This document shows positions 8,514-15,747 of a DNA stretch of 64,000 nucleotides, piece by piece; positions within the stretch are counted from its first letter, which is position 1; each line of letters starts with the position of its first letter. The DNA is taken from NCBI RefSeq assembly GCF_047501535.1, contig NZ_JAZDRJ010000002.1, positions 248,001 to 312,000 of the forward strand, in the 5' to 3' direction. Under the pieces are notes generated by a model, which saw nothing but the letters and a program-made list of their open reading frames with translations, did no database searches and was not told where the DNA came from. Source of the DNA: Yanghanlia sp047501535. Its GTDB lineage: Bacteria > Pseudomonadota > Gammaproteobacteria > Burkholderiales > Burkholderiaceae_B. Both the position numbers and the translations under genes were made by a program.

Positions 8514-9275
8514 TCATTCGCCCCCGCTACCCAGGTATGCCGCAATCACCTTGGGGTCGCTCTGAACCTGTTGTGGATCGCCTTCGGAAATTTTGTTGCC
8601 GTATTCCAGCACGACGATCCGACTGCAAAGGTCCATGACCAGCTTCACATCATGCTCAATCAGGACGATGGTGTAGCCCATCTCATTGAGCCGCTTGATC
8701 AAGGCCTTGAGCGCGACACGCTCCTGCAGGTTCAGGCCGGCAGCCGGCTCATCCAGCAGCAATACTTTCGGGTCGGTCGCCAGGGCACGAGCAATATCGA
8801 GCTGACGCTGCTCGCCATACGGCAGGTTTTTCGCCAGCTCATCCTTTTTGCCATCAAGCCCCACATAGGAAAGGAGTTCGACGCAACGTCGCTCAGCCTC
8901 TTTACGCTCTTCGCGTTCCCGAGACGTACGCAAGATAGAAGACAAGACCCCGGCCTTTGTGCGGCTCTGCCTGCCAATCATGACGTTCTCAACCAGTGTG
9001 AGGTCGGGGAACACCATGATGTTCTGAAACGTGCGCGCCACACCCAGGCGGTTGATCTGGTCCAGACGCATCTTGCTGATTTCGTGCTCTTTGTAGAGCA
9101 CCTTGCCAGACGTTGGCGTATAGATTCCGCTAACCACGTTGAACAAAGAAGTCTTGCCTGCGCCGTTTGGCCCGATCAGCCCGGTTACCTTGCCTTCTTC
9201 TATATCGAATGACACCTGGGTCAGTGCGCTGACGCCGCCAAACCGCAGGGAAACGTTTTGTACCGACAAAGTCAT
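8514..9275 (-). CDS. LivG-type ABC transporter ATP-binding protein (importer 1)
   Basis: 253 residues. Walker A is GPNGAGKT, the LivG-type signature is NLPYGEQRQLDIARAL, and Walker B is VLLLDEPAAGLN. The switch His is in VLIEHDVKLVMDLC. It pairs with the LivF-type subunit to drive hydrophobic amino acid/amide-type uptake. It starts directly at the end of the LivM-type permease gene and is followed at once by the LivF-type gene, all in one operon. Confidence 0.9.
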   Translation of the reverse strand: MTLSVQNVSLRFGGVSALTQVSFDIEEGKVTGLIGPNGAGKTSLFNVVSGIYTPTSGKVLYKEHEISKMRLDQINRLGVARTFQNIMVFPDLTLVENVMIGRQSRTKAGVLSSILRTSREREERKEAERRCVELLSYVGLDGKKDELAKNLPYGEQRQLDIARALATDPKVLLLDEPAAGLNLQERVALKALIKRLNEMGYTIVLIEHDVKLVMDLCSRIVVLEYGNKISEGDPQQVQSDPKVIAAYLGSGGE

Positions 9276-10207
9276 TATCTGGCCCTCCAGCGTTGAATTG
9301 CATTGGGCAGATCAGACAAGCCTTTAGGCAGGAAAAGAATCACTGCGGCCAGCAATGCGCCATATACAAGCACGTTATAGCTTCCAAATCCTTGTGAATA
9401 CTCTTCGAGAATCGTGATTGCAAATGCGCCGATAATCGAACCGTACAAGTTGCCGATGCCGCCGATGAACGCCATCACGAAAAAGAAGATTGAGATATGC
9501 AGCCCCAGCCTGTCCGGGTCGATAAAGCCGTCGTAATGGACGAACAGCGTGCCGGCAAAGGCTGCGAACATGGTGCTGATGGTGAAAGAAATCACCTTGT
9601 ACTTGAAGACTGGAATTCCCAGGCTCTGAGCCGCCAGTTCGTTATTGGCAATAGATCGCAAAGCGTCACCGGTGCGTGAGTCCGTGATCCGACGCAAGAT
9701 GATGAAGCCCACCACCATGCAGAACAGCACCATGTAGTAATACAAAATATCGCTATTGAGCGACCAGCCGAAAAAGCTGGGCTCGGGCACGGCCGTCAAG
9801 CCGGATGGGCCGCCGGTAATCGAGCTGTTCTTCACCAAGGTTTGGAGAATCACGCCCACCGCAATACTGGCCAGGGCCAGGTAGTGGCCACTCGTGCGCA
9901 AAACCAGCAACCCCACCAGGCAGCCAAGAAAGCCCACCACAATGGTGGCTACCGCAACCGACCCCAGGAAAGGGAAGCCCGACTTCATCAGAATGCCGGA
10001 AATGTACGCAGCCAAACCGAAGAATGCTGCATGGCCCAGGGAAATCTGCCCCGTATACCCAATGAACAGCGTCAGGCCCATCACCACAATGGCAGCCGTC
10101 GCTGCGCGAATGCCCATGTGGGTAACAAATGGGTCATTCAACAACAGAGGTACAAGCGCGAGAAGCGCGATGGCAATGAGATTGCCCGTTTTCTTATTGA
10201 TCAACAT
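9275..10207 (-). CDS. LivM-type ABC transporter permease (importer 1)
   Basis: 310 residues, about eight to ten hydrophobic segments. It carries the LivM text LGHAAFFGLAAYISGILM and GPSGLTAVPEPSFFG, and the cytoplasmic coupling stretch SRTGDALRSIANNELAAQSLGI. It forms the membrane channel with the LivH-type permease. I chose the ATG at 10207, six bases after an AGGAG ribosome site; the longer reading would need a TTG two codons upstream. Confidence 0.9.
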   Translation of the reverse strand: MLINKKTGNLIAIALLALVPLLLNDPFVTHMGIRAATAAIVVMGLTLFIGYTGQISLGHAAFFGLAAYISGILMKSGFPFLGSVAVATIVVGFLGCLVGLLVLRTSGHYLALASIAVGVILQTLVKNSSITGGPSGLTAVPEPSFFGWSLNSDILYYYMVLFCMVVGFIILRRITDSRTGDALRSIANNELAAQSLGIPVFKYKVISFTISTMFAAFAGTLFVHYDGFIDPDRLGLHISIFFFVMAFIGGIGNLYGSIIGAFAITILEEYSQGFGSYNVLVYGALLAAVILFLPKGLSDLPNAIQRWRAR

Positions 10208-10216
10208 TGCCAACTC

Positions 10217-11092
10217 CTAGACTTTCTGAATCTGCTTTTTGCCAAGCAAGCCATTGGGTTTGAGCAAGATGATCAGGAGCAGAATCGAGAACGACACCAA
10301 ATCCTTGTAAGCCGACGACAACAGCAACGTGCCGTACTGCTCAATGACTCCCAACGAAAAGCCGCCCAGCACCGCCCCTGAAACCAATCCCAAACCGCCC
10401 AGCAACGCTGCGGTAAAGCCTTTCAGGATGATGAGTTGGCCCATATCAAACGTAAGCACCGCAATCGGCACATAGACGATTCCGGCTACCGCACCCAAAA
10501 CTGAGCACAGACCAAAAGTCATGTTGTTGACCCGGGAAACATTGATCCCCATCATGCGTGCGGTCGTCTTGTCTTGAGCGACGGCGCGCAATTGCAGGCC
10601 CAGCGATGTCTTGGTGAATAAGACATAGAGCAGCGCCATGATGATGAAGGTGGTGCAAATGACGATGACATACTGAGCACTGATCTGGACGCCGCCAAAC
10701 TTCAGAACCGTATCGGTCATGGCCGGGAAGCGGTAGGCCGAAGAGCCGAAAATCAGCTGCGCGACAGCCCGCATCATGATGAATAACGCAATTGTCATCA
10801 CCAGCAGGGAGAACCCGTTGGAATTGTCCTCAAGCTTTCTAAGGAAAATCCGCTCAATCAACGAACCCAGGATGTAGGCGGAAATCATGCTCAGCGGCAA
10901 TGCCAGCCACATGGAAAGTTCCAAGTCGACATGAAACACATAGCCAAGAAAGGCGCCCGCCATAAAAAATTCGCCCTGAGCGAAGTTAATGACGTCCATT
11001 CCCCTGAAAACCAGGGTGATCGCTAGTGCAATCAATGCGTAAGTGCTGCCTAACGACAGACCAAATAAAAGTTGCTGGAAGAAATTTTCCAT
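10217..11092 (-). CDS. LivH-type ABC transporter permease (importer 1, first gene of operon)
   Basis: 291 residues, highly hydrophobic. It has the LivH signature GSTYALIALAITLVFRGMDVINFAQGEFFMAGAFLGY and ends with LLIILLKPNGLLGKK. The ATG at 11092 (MENFFQQLLFG) matches family N-termini. It is the first gene of a seven-gene operon (livH-livM-livG-livF-binding protein-C45 hydrolase-amidase). The promoter, bracketed by two LacI-type operators, lies 79-107 bases upstream. Confidence 0.9.
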   Translation of the reverse strand: MENFFQQLLFGLSLGSTYALIALAITLVFRGMDVINFAQGEFFMAGAFLGYVFHVDLELSMWLALPLSMISAYILGSLIERIFLRKLEDNSNGFSLLVMTIALFIMMRAVAQLIFGSSAYRFPAMTDTVLKFGGVQISAQYVIVICTTFIIMALLYVLFTKTSLGLQLRAVAQDKTTARMMGINVSRVNNMTFGLCSVLGAVAGIVYVPIAVLTFDMGQLIILKGFTAALLGGLGLVSGAVLGGFSLGVIEQYGTLLLSSAYKDLVSFSILLLIILLKPNGLLGKKQIQKV

Positions 11093-11155
11093 CAAGCCCA
11101 CTCCAGTACATTTAACGAGGCTCCGGCCCCCGCCTGCCACGCATAAGACAAATTA

Positions 11156-11169
11156 CCCAAACGTTCGGG
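11156..11169. promoter_or_regulatory. LacI-family operator O2 (proximal)
   Basis: CCCAAACGTTCGGG is a near-palindrome centred on CG, the usual architecture for LacI/GalR regulators. It lies immediately downstream of the predicted -10, over the transcription start. It is part of a 17-base sequence (11153-11169, TTACCCAAACGTTCGGG) repeated in perfect inverted orientation at 11211-11227. Confidence 0.75.
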
Positions 11170-11170
11170 C

Positions 11171-11199
11171 ATTCTAGAGAGGGCAGAGTGGCGCTACAA
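11171..11199 (-). promoter_or_regulatory. Promoter of the importer-1/amidase operon
   Basis: On the minus strand TTGTAG (11194-11199), a 17-base spacer and TAGAAT (11171-11176). The -10 matches consensus at five of six positions. It sits exactly between the two operators, so a repressor bound at both sites would block or loop it. Confidence 0.6.
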
Positions 11200-11210
11200 G
11201 ATAGTAGAAA

Positions 11211-11224
11211 CCCGAACGTTTGGG
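11211..11224. promoter_or_regulatory. LacI-family operator O1 (distal)
   Basis: CCCGAACGTTTGGG, the inverted counterpart of O2, centred 55 bases from it (about five helical turns). It lies between the -35 and the end of the LacI-family gene, so it could also roadblock readthrough from that gene. Confidence 0.75.
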
Positions 11225-11240
11225 TAAATGGGCAAAAAAA

Positions 11241-12284
11241 TTATCGGGGCTGTGAGCTCTCGCGCACAAAAAGCGTGGGTTCCAGGCGTTCGGATTCCGG
11301 CTGACCCCCTGCGATGATCTCCAACAGCAGCTCAATGCCGCGATAGCCCATTTTCTCCATGGGGGAGCCAATAGATGTGAGCGCAATGGGCAGTTCTGAA
11401 GCAATCGGCGTATCGTTGAACCCAACAACCGCAACATCGTGACCGACCTGCAGACCACAATCGCGTAAAGCCCCCATCAGGCCGATGGCGAGAAAATCGT
11501 TGACCGCAAAGACGGCGGTAGGCAGATCGCCACCCCCCGAAGCAAAGAGCCGTTCGCCCACGGCACGCCCGCTAAGCGTGTCGAAACCGCTGTTGATGAT
11601 CCACTGCGGGGGAATATGGATATCCAATTCCTTGCATCTTTGCAGAAACCCGGCCGCTCTGTCTAAACCCGTTGTTGCATAGGGTTCGCCCGCCAAGAGG
11701 GCAATCCGAGTGTGCCCTAGCTGAACCAGATGATCAGCCGCCATACGCCCGCCCAAGACATCATCGCAAGTCACGGAGCAATGAGAAGGAGCATGACGGC
11801 TGACGAGAACCAAAGGGATGTTCCGGCGGGCCAGATCATCCAGATAGCCCACATGATCGACCCGTGCATCACCAATAATTAGCCCCTCGACACTTTGGTC
11901 GAGCGCCATCTCACAGAACTCGGTCTGGCTCTCTGGAACATCCAGCGTCGTACCCACGAAAGTCAGGTATTTGCTGTCTTTGGCCGCAGCATCAATGCCT
12001 TCATAAATGGTGGCAAGCACAAGGTCGGTCAGGCGTGGAACCACTACGCCAATCAACCGGCTCTGGCTGGTTTTAAGCCCAATGGCCTGACGGTTCGGCC
12101 GATAGTTCAGCTCTCTGGCCAAATTCTGAATGCGCTCGATTACTTCCTGCGAAGCGGCGCGGCGCGCCTCGTCCGGTGTACCGTTCAAAACCCTTGATAC
12201 GGTTGAGACATGCACCCCCAATTGGGCTGCTAGGGAACGCAAGGTGGTCCGAGAGCGCACAGTTTTGATTCTTTTTTGTGGCAT
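11241..12284 (-). CDS. LacI-family transcriptional regulator of the importer/amidase operon
   Basis: 347 residues. Residues 14-34 (TLRSLAAQLGVHVSTVSRVLN) are the LacI helix-turn-helix with the hinge helix NYRPNRQAIGLKTSQSRLIGVVVP. The rest is a periplasmic-binding-protein-like effector domain. The ATG at 12284 was preferred over a GTG two codons upstream. It is transcribed in the same direction as, and directly upstream of, the seven-gene transporter/hydrolase operon. Two CCC(A/G)AACGTT(T/C)GGG operators lie in between. It is probably a repressor released by the imported compound or its product. No similar operator was seen before its own start, so autoregulation is not supported. Confidence 0.9.
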   Translation of the reverse strand: MPQKRIKTVRSRTTLRSLAAQLGVHVSTVSRVLNGTPDEARRAASQEVIERIQNLARELNYRPNRQAIGLKTSQSRLIGVVVPRLTDLVLATIYEGIDAAAKDSKYLTFVGTTLDVPESQTEFCEMALDQSVEGLIIGDARVDHVGYLDDLARRNIPLVLVSRHAPSHCSVTCDDVLGGRMAADHLVQLGHTRIALLAGEPYATTGLDRAAGFLQRCKELDIHIPPQWIINSGFDTLSGRAVGERLFASGGGDLPTAVFAVNDFLAIGLMGALRDCGLQVGHDVAVVGFNDTPIASELPIALTSIGSPMEKMGYRGIELLLEIIAGGQPESERLEPTLFVRESSQPR

Positions 12285-12472
12285 CTTCACTCTTTAATGC
12301 AGTGTCGCCGGACATTCTACTGCGGGATTCGGATTTTTTATCGTTAGCACCATAGCCATCAGGGATAACTATAACGATGGACGCTCCGCTCCTTCCTGCT
12401 TCGTGCAAGACTCTATGAACCATTGAACCGGACCTAAGGCAGGCCGGCTTTTGCCCGAGCGCGAGCCACAGC

Positions 12473-12507
12473 CGACTATCGGCTATCGGCTATCGGCTAT
12501 CGGCTGG
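12473..12507. repeat. Short tandem repeat of a 7-base unit
   Basis: Three exact copies of GGCTATC (12481-12501) are flanked by a diverged copy (CGACTATC) on the left and a partial copy (GGCTGG) on the right. It lies just downstream of the dienelactone hydrolase stop, outside any recognised gene. Such tracts vary by slippage. Confidence 0.8.
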
Positions 12508-12509
12508 TA

Positions 12510-13475
12510 TCAGCTTAGATGCTGATCAAACCACGCTAATGTGCGCTTCCAGCCGTCCTGAGCGGGTTCACTGCGATAGCTTGGCCGGTAGTCGGCGTGG
12601 AAGGCATGTGGGGCATCGGGGTAGACAACGATTTCCGACGCCTTGGCCGCGTCGCTGCCTTTAGCCAGTGCGGCCTGCATGGCTTTAACGTTATCAAGCG
12701 GAATACCGGTATCTTGTTCGCCGTACAGGCCCAGCACCGGTGCGTTGATATCTTTCACCACATCCACCGGCTGCTGAGGCTGTAATTCATTCTTATCGCC
12801 TGCCAAACGCCCGTACCAGGCCACACCGGCCTTAAGCCGCGGGTTGTGAGCGGCATATAACCACACCACGCGCCCACCCCAGCAAAAGCCGGTGATGCCC
12901 AGGCGGTTCACATTGCCGCCATTCTGCCCTGCCCAGGCAACGGTGGCGTCGAGGTCGGCCATTACTTGTTCGTCGGGCACCTTGCTCACCACCTCGCTGA
13001 ATAAACGGGAGATCTCCGTGTAGCGGGCCGGATCGCCCTGACGCACGAACATCTCGGGCGCTATCGCCATATAGCCTTCACGGGCCAAGCGCCGACAGAC
13101 ATCCTGTATGTATTCGTGTACGCCAAAAATTTCCTGTATGACCAGGATCACAGGCGCACCGCCCTCGCCTTCCGGCATGGCACGGTAAGCAGGGATGGAG
13201 CCGCCTTCAACCGGAATGCGAACCTGGCCTGCCGTCAGCCCCGACGCCTCTGTCTTGATTGCCGTTTGCGCCGCCACCGGCCCAGCGGCCGCCGCAAACC
13301 CCGCCGCCAGCGAAGTCACGAGAAAACCTCGACGGTTCAGGTGCAACGGCGGCAATAAGCTGTCGTATTCGGCTTCAAGGTGGGCGGCAAACGGCTGCGA
13401 ACGGGCGTCGATAGGGGATTCCGGCTCGGCGAACGGCGGCTGGCCAGCTTTATTGATGGTTCGTCCCATTGGCAT
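12510..13475 (-). CDS. Dienelactone hydrolase family protein with Tat-like signal
   Basis: 321 residues. The alpha/beta-hydrolase triad of carboxymethylenebutenolidase is visible: Cys198 in GITGFCWGGR, Asp255 in YGEQDTGIP, His290 in DAPHAFH, and Glu115 in QEIFGVH. Instead of a plain cytoplasmic start there is a 45-residue leader. It is followed by NRRGFLVTSLAAGFAAAAGPVAAQ (residues 47-70), which resembles a twin-arginine export signal with a cleavage motif. The family hydrolyses dienelactones in chlorocatechol degradation, but many members are general esterases, and no such pathway is adjacent. It appears monocistronic. The start at 13475 is the first ATG; one two codons later is equally possible. 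Confidence 0.85.
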   Translation of the reverse strand: MPMGRTINKAGQPPFAEPESPIDARSQPFAAHLEAEYDSLLPPLHLNRRGFLVTSLAAGFAAAAGPVAAQTAIKTEASGLTAGQVRIPVEGGSIPAYRAMPEGEGGAPVILVIQEIFGVHEYIQDVCRRLAREGYMAIAPEMFVRQGDPARYTEISRLFSEVVSKVPDEQVMADLDATVAWAGQNGGNVNRLGITGFCWGGRVVWLYAAHNPRLKAGVAWYGRLAGDKNELQPQQPVDVVKDINAPVLGLYGEQDTGIPLDNVKAMQAALAKGSDAAKASEIVVYPDAPHAFHADYRPSYRSEPAQDGWKRTLAWFDQHLS

Positions 13476-13495
13476 TCCTTGCTTGGTGTGAAAAA

Positions 13496-13687
13496 TTACT
13501 TCTTATCGCCCACATGTTCAGGCTTGCCTTTATGGGGTGTAGACGCGAGGTCGTCCAGCTCTTTCTCGCTCATGGATTTGTACATCGAACGGGAAGCCCC
13601 TTTCAATTCCTTCACCGGCGTTTCGCCCCGTTTGGCCGACAAAGCGGCGCCTGCCGCCTTCTGTTGCGCTTTAGATTTTGCTGGCAT
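13496..13687 (-). CDS. DUF3008 family small basic protein
   Basis: 63 residues: MPAKSKAQQKAAGAALSAKR... with MYKSMSEKELDDLAST and a C-terminal HKGKPEHV. This is the widespread small proteobacterial DUF3008 family. It is lysine-rich with no membrane segment. The function is unknown; relatives are often abundant under stress. It is a separate short gene between the dienelactone hydrolase and ssb. Confidence 0.8.
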   Translation of the reverse strand: MPAKSKAQQKAAGAALSAKRGETPVKELKGASRSMYKSMSEKELDDLASTPHKGKPEHVGDKK

Positions 13688-13834
13688 GTTGTTCTCCTAT
13701 CGTGATTGATCAGACAGAAGTCTGTGGAACACCTTTGCCAGCAAATACCCGGCCATGTCGCGACAGAGCGCTATGCGCGTACTAAGTAAGAACCCATGGC
13801 CAGATAGCTTCCGGGCCTCGGTAAACGCTAAACG

Positions 13835-14323
13835 TTAGAACGGGATATCGTCGTCCATGTCGGCCAGGTTGGTGGGCTCTTGCGACACAGGGCGTTGCTG
13901 CGCGGGAGCCGGACGCTGCTGCGGGGCCCGGGCCGGTGGAGCTTGGTTGAAATCACCGCCACCACCGCCGCCGCCCATGTCGTCGCCACGGCCACCTAGC
14001 ATTTGCATTTGCTCACCGACGATTTCCGTTGCGTAGCGGTCTTGCCCGGTGTCTTTGTCTTGCCACTTGCGGGTTTTGATGCGGCCTTCCACATAGATGG
14101 AGCGGCCTTTGCGCAGGTATTCACCCGCGATTTCGGCCAGACGGTTGTAGAACACCACACGGTGCCATTCGGTTTCTTCGCGGCGTTCGCCGGTGTTGCG
14201 ATCTTTCCAAGCATTGGTGGTGGCCAGCGAAATATTGCAAATCGCTGCGCCATCGGGGCTGTAGCGGACTTCTGGATCTCGACCGAGGTTACCCACAAGG
14301 ATGACTTTGTTAACGGAGGCCAT
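13835..14323 (-). CDS. ssb: Single-stranded DNA-binding protein SSB
   Basis: 162 residues. An N-terminal OB fold (MASVNKVILVGNLGRDPEVRY, GERREETEWHRVVFYN, GRIKTRKWQDKDTGQDRYATEI) is followed by a Gly/Pro/Gln-rich linker. It ends in the acidic tip MDDDIPF that recruits repair and replication proteins. The start at 14323 has a GGAG-type ribosome site; 21 in-frame upstream residues are not conserved-looking. It lies near uvrA, with an MFS transporter gene in between. Confidence 0.96.
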   Translation of the reverse strand: MASVNKVILVGNLGRDPEVRYSPDGAAICNISLATTNAWKDRNTGERREETEWHRVVFYNRLAEIAGEYLRKGRSIYVEGRIKTRKWQDKDTGQDRYATEIVGEQMQMLGGRGDDMGGGGGGGDFNQAPPARAPQQRPAPAQQRPVSQEPTNLADMDDDIPF

Positions 14324-14452
14324 GTTTACACCTGTAATTGAAGAAGGTTGTTGATGATTATCGTGCATAGCGATGCAAAAAAACACCGCTGCACGTAGAT
14401 GTACGGAGTGCTAGGAAGGTCGCGGGCGCGCAACACACGCCGCGAGTGTGAG

Positions 14453-15655
14453 TCAGCCCGGCTGGCGCATGCCACGCGCTGCTAGCAGCCACAATACGGC
14501 CAGCCCGGCGGCTAGCCAGAAGACGTGAGAGCCGTCTCCGCGGGCTGTCAGCAAACCGCCCGCCACGCCGCCCAGGAAGATGCCCAGCGATTGCAGGGTG
14601 TTGTAAAAGCCCAATGCCAAACCTTTAAACGAGGGCGGCGCTACACGCGACACCAGCGAGGGCTGCAAGGCTTCCAGCACATTGAACGCTACGAAGAACA
14701 ACACCAGCAGCACAAAAATGCCGCCAAACGAAGTTGAGAACACGGGCATGAGCGCCAGCACGACGGCCATGCCCAGCACGGCGACTTCCAACGAACGCTT
14801 ATGCAGCCGCCGCGTTTCGGTATAGAACACGGCAGGCACCATGGCCACAAACGACAGCACGATTACGGGCAGGTAGACCTTCCAAAGGCTGCCTGAATCA
14901 TAGCCGCCCAGCCGCGCCAGCCAACCGGGCATGACGATAAACATGGCCATCAGCACGAAATGCAGCACGAAAACGCCAAAGTTCAGACGCAGTAGATCCA
15001 CATGCGACAGCACATCGCGCACACGGGCCTGAATAATGTCTTCTTCCTGGCGAGGCACCACGGGCACTGCGAAGGCGGCAATCAGCAAGCAGACAAAACC
15101 CAACAGACTGATTACCCAGAACAGGCCGGACAGCCCAAAGCTGCCAACAATGACAGGCGACAGCACCAGGGACACGGCAAAGGACAGACCAATGGACGCC
15201 CCCACCATCGCCATGGCACGCGTACGCACTTCCGGGCGGGTGGCGTCGGCCACCCAAGCCGTAATGGCCGCCGACACAGCACCCAACCCTTGAATCGTGC
15301 GGCCTACCGTGATCCAGTCAACATTTGTGGCGACCGCGCAAATCACGCCACCCACCACAAACAGCACCATGCCAAAGACGATAACGGCGCGCCGCCCAAA
15401 GCGATCGGACGCCATGCCCAGTGGAATTTGCATAATCGCCTGGGTCAAGCCATAGGCGCCCAGCGCCAGGCCGACGCGGGTGGCGTCGTTACCACCGGGA
15501 ATCGCCTGTGCCGCCACCGCGAATACAGGGGTCAGCAGGAACAGGCCCAACATTCGCGACGCGAACAACAACGCCAGCATGATGCTGGCCCGACGTTCAG
15601 TACTGGTTAATTTAAGGCGTTGGGGTTTTTCAGCGCTTGCGGCTGCCTGGGTCAT
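14453..15655 (-). CDS. Major facilitator superfamily transporter
   Basis: 400 residues, about twelve membrane segments. The MFS motif between segments 2 and 3 reads GMASDRFGRRAVIVFG. LLFASRMLGLFLLTPVFAVAA at the first segment is typical of the drug/sugar-efflux type that lies between ssb and uvrA in Burkholderiales. It is a proton-coupled exporter of unknown substrate. It is divergent from uvrA, with 92 bases between the starts. Confidence 0.87.
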   Translation of the reverse strand: MTQAAASAEKPQRLKLTSTERRASIMLALLFASRMLGLFLLTPVFAVAAQAIPGGNDATRVGLALGAYGLTQAIMQIPLGMASDRFGRRAVIVFGMVLFVVGGVICAVATNVDWITVGRTIQGLGAVSAAITAWVADATRPEVRTRAMAMVGASIGLSFAVSLVLSPVIVGSFGLSGLFWVISLLGFVCLLIAAFAVPVVPRQEEDIIQARVRDVLSHVDLLRLNFGVFVLHFVLMAMFIVMPGWLARLGGYDSGSLWKVYLPVIVLSFVAMVPAVFYTETRRLHKRSLEVAVLGMAVVLALMPVFSTSFGGIFVLLVLFFVAFNVLEALQPSLVSRVAPPSFKGLALGFYNTLQSLGIFLGGVAGGLLTARGDGSHVFWLAAGLAVLWLLAARGMRQPG

Positions 15656-15747
15656 GAAAGCTTACTCTAGGGTTCTTGAAAATTCACTGCACGCTATAGT
15701 AGCAAGTTAGCCATTGGAAAACGGTAAAGGTAGGCCAAGCAACAACG

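Noticed and set aside
15687..15702. Possible LexA box upstream of uvrA (CTG-N10-TAG)
   Set aside because: The right half is TAG instead of CAG and the inner bases lack the alternating TA pattern, so it is too weak to call.
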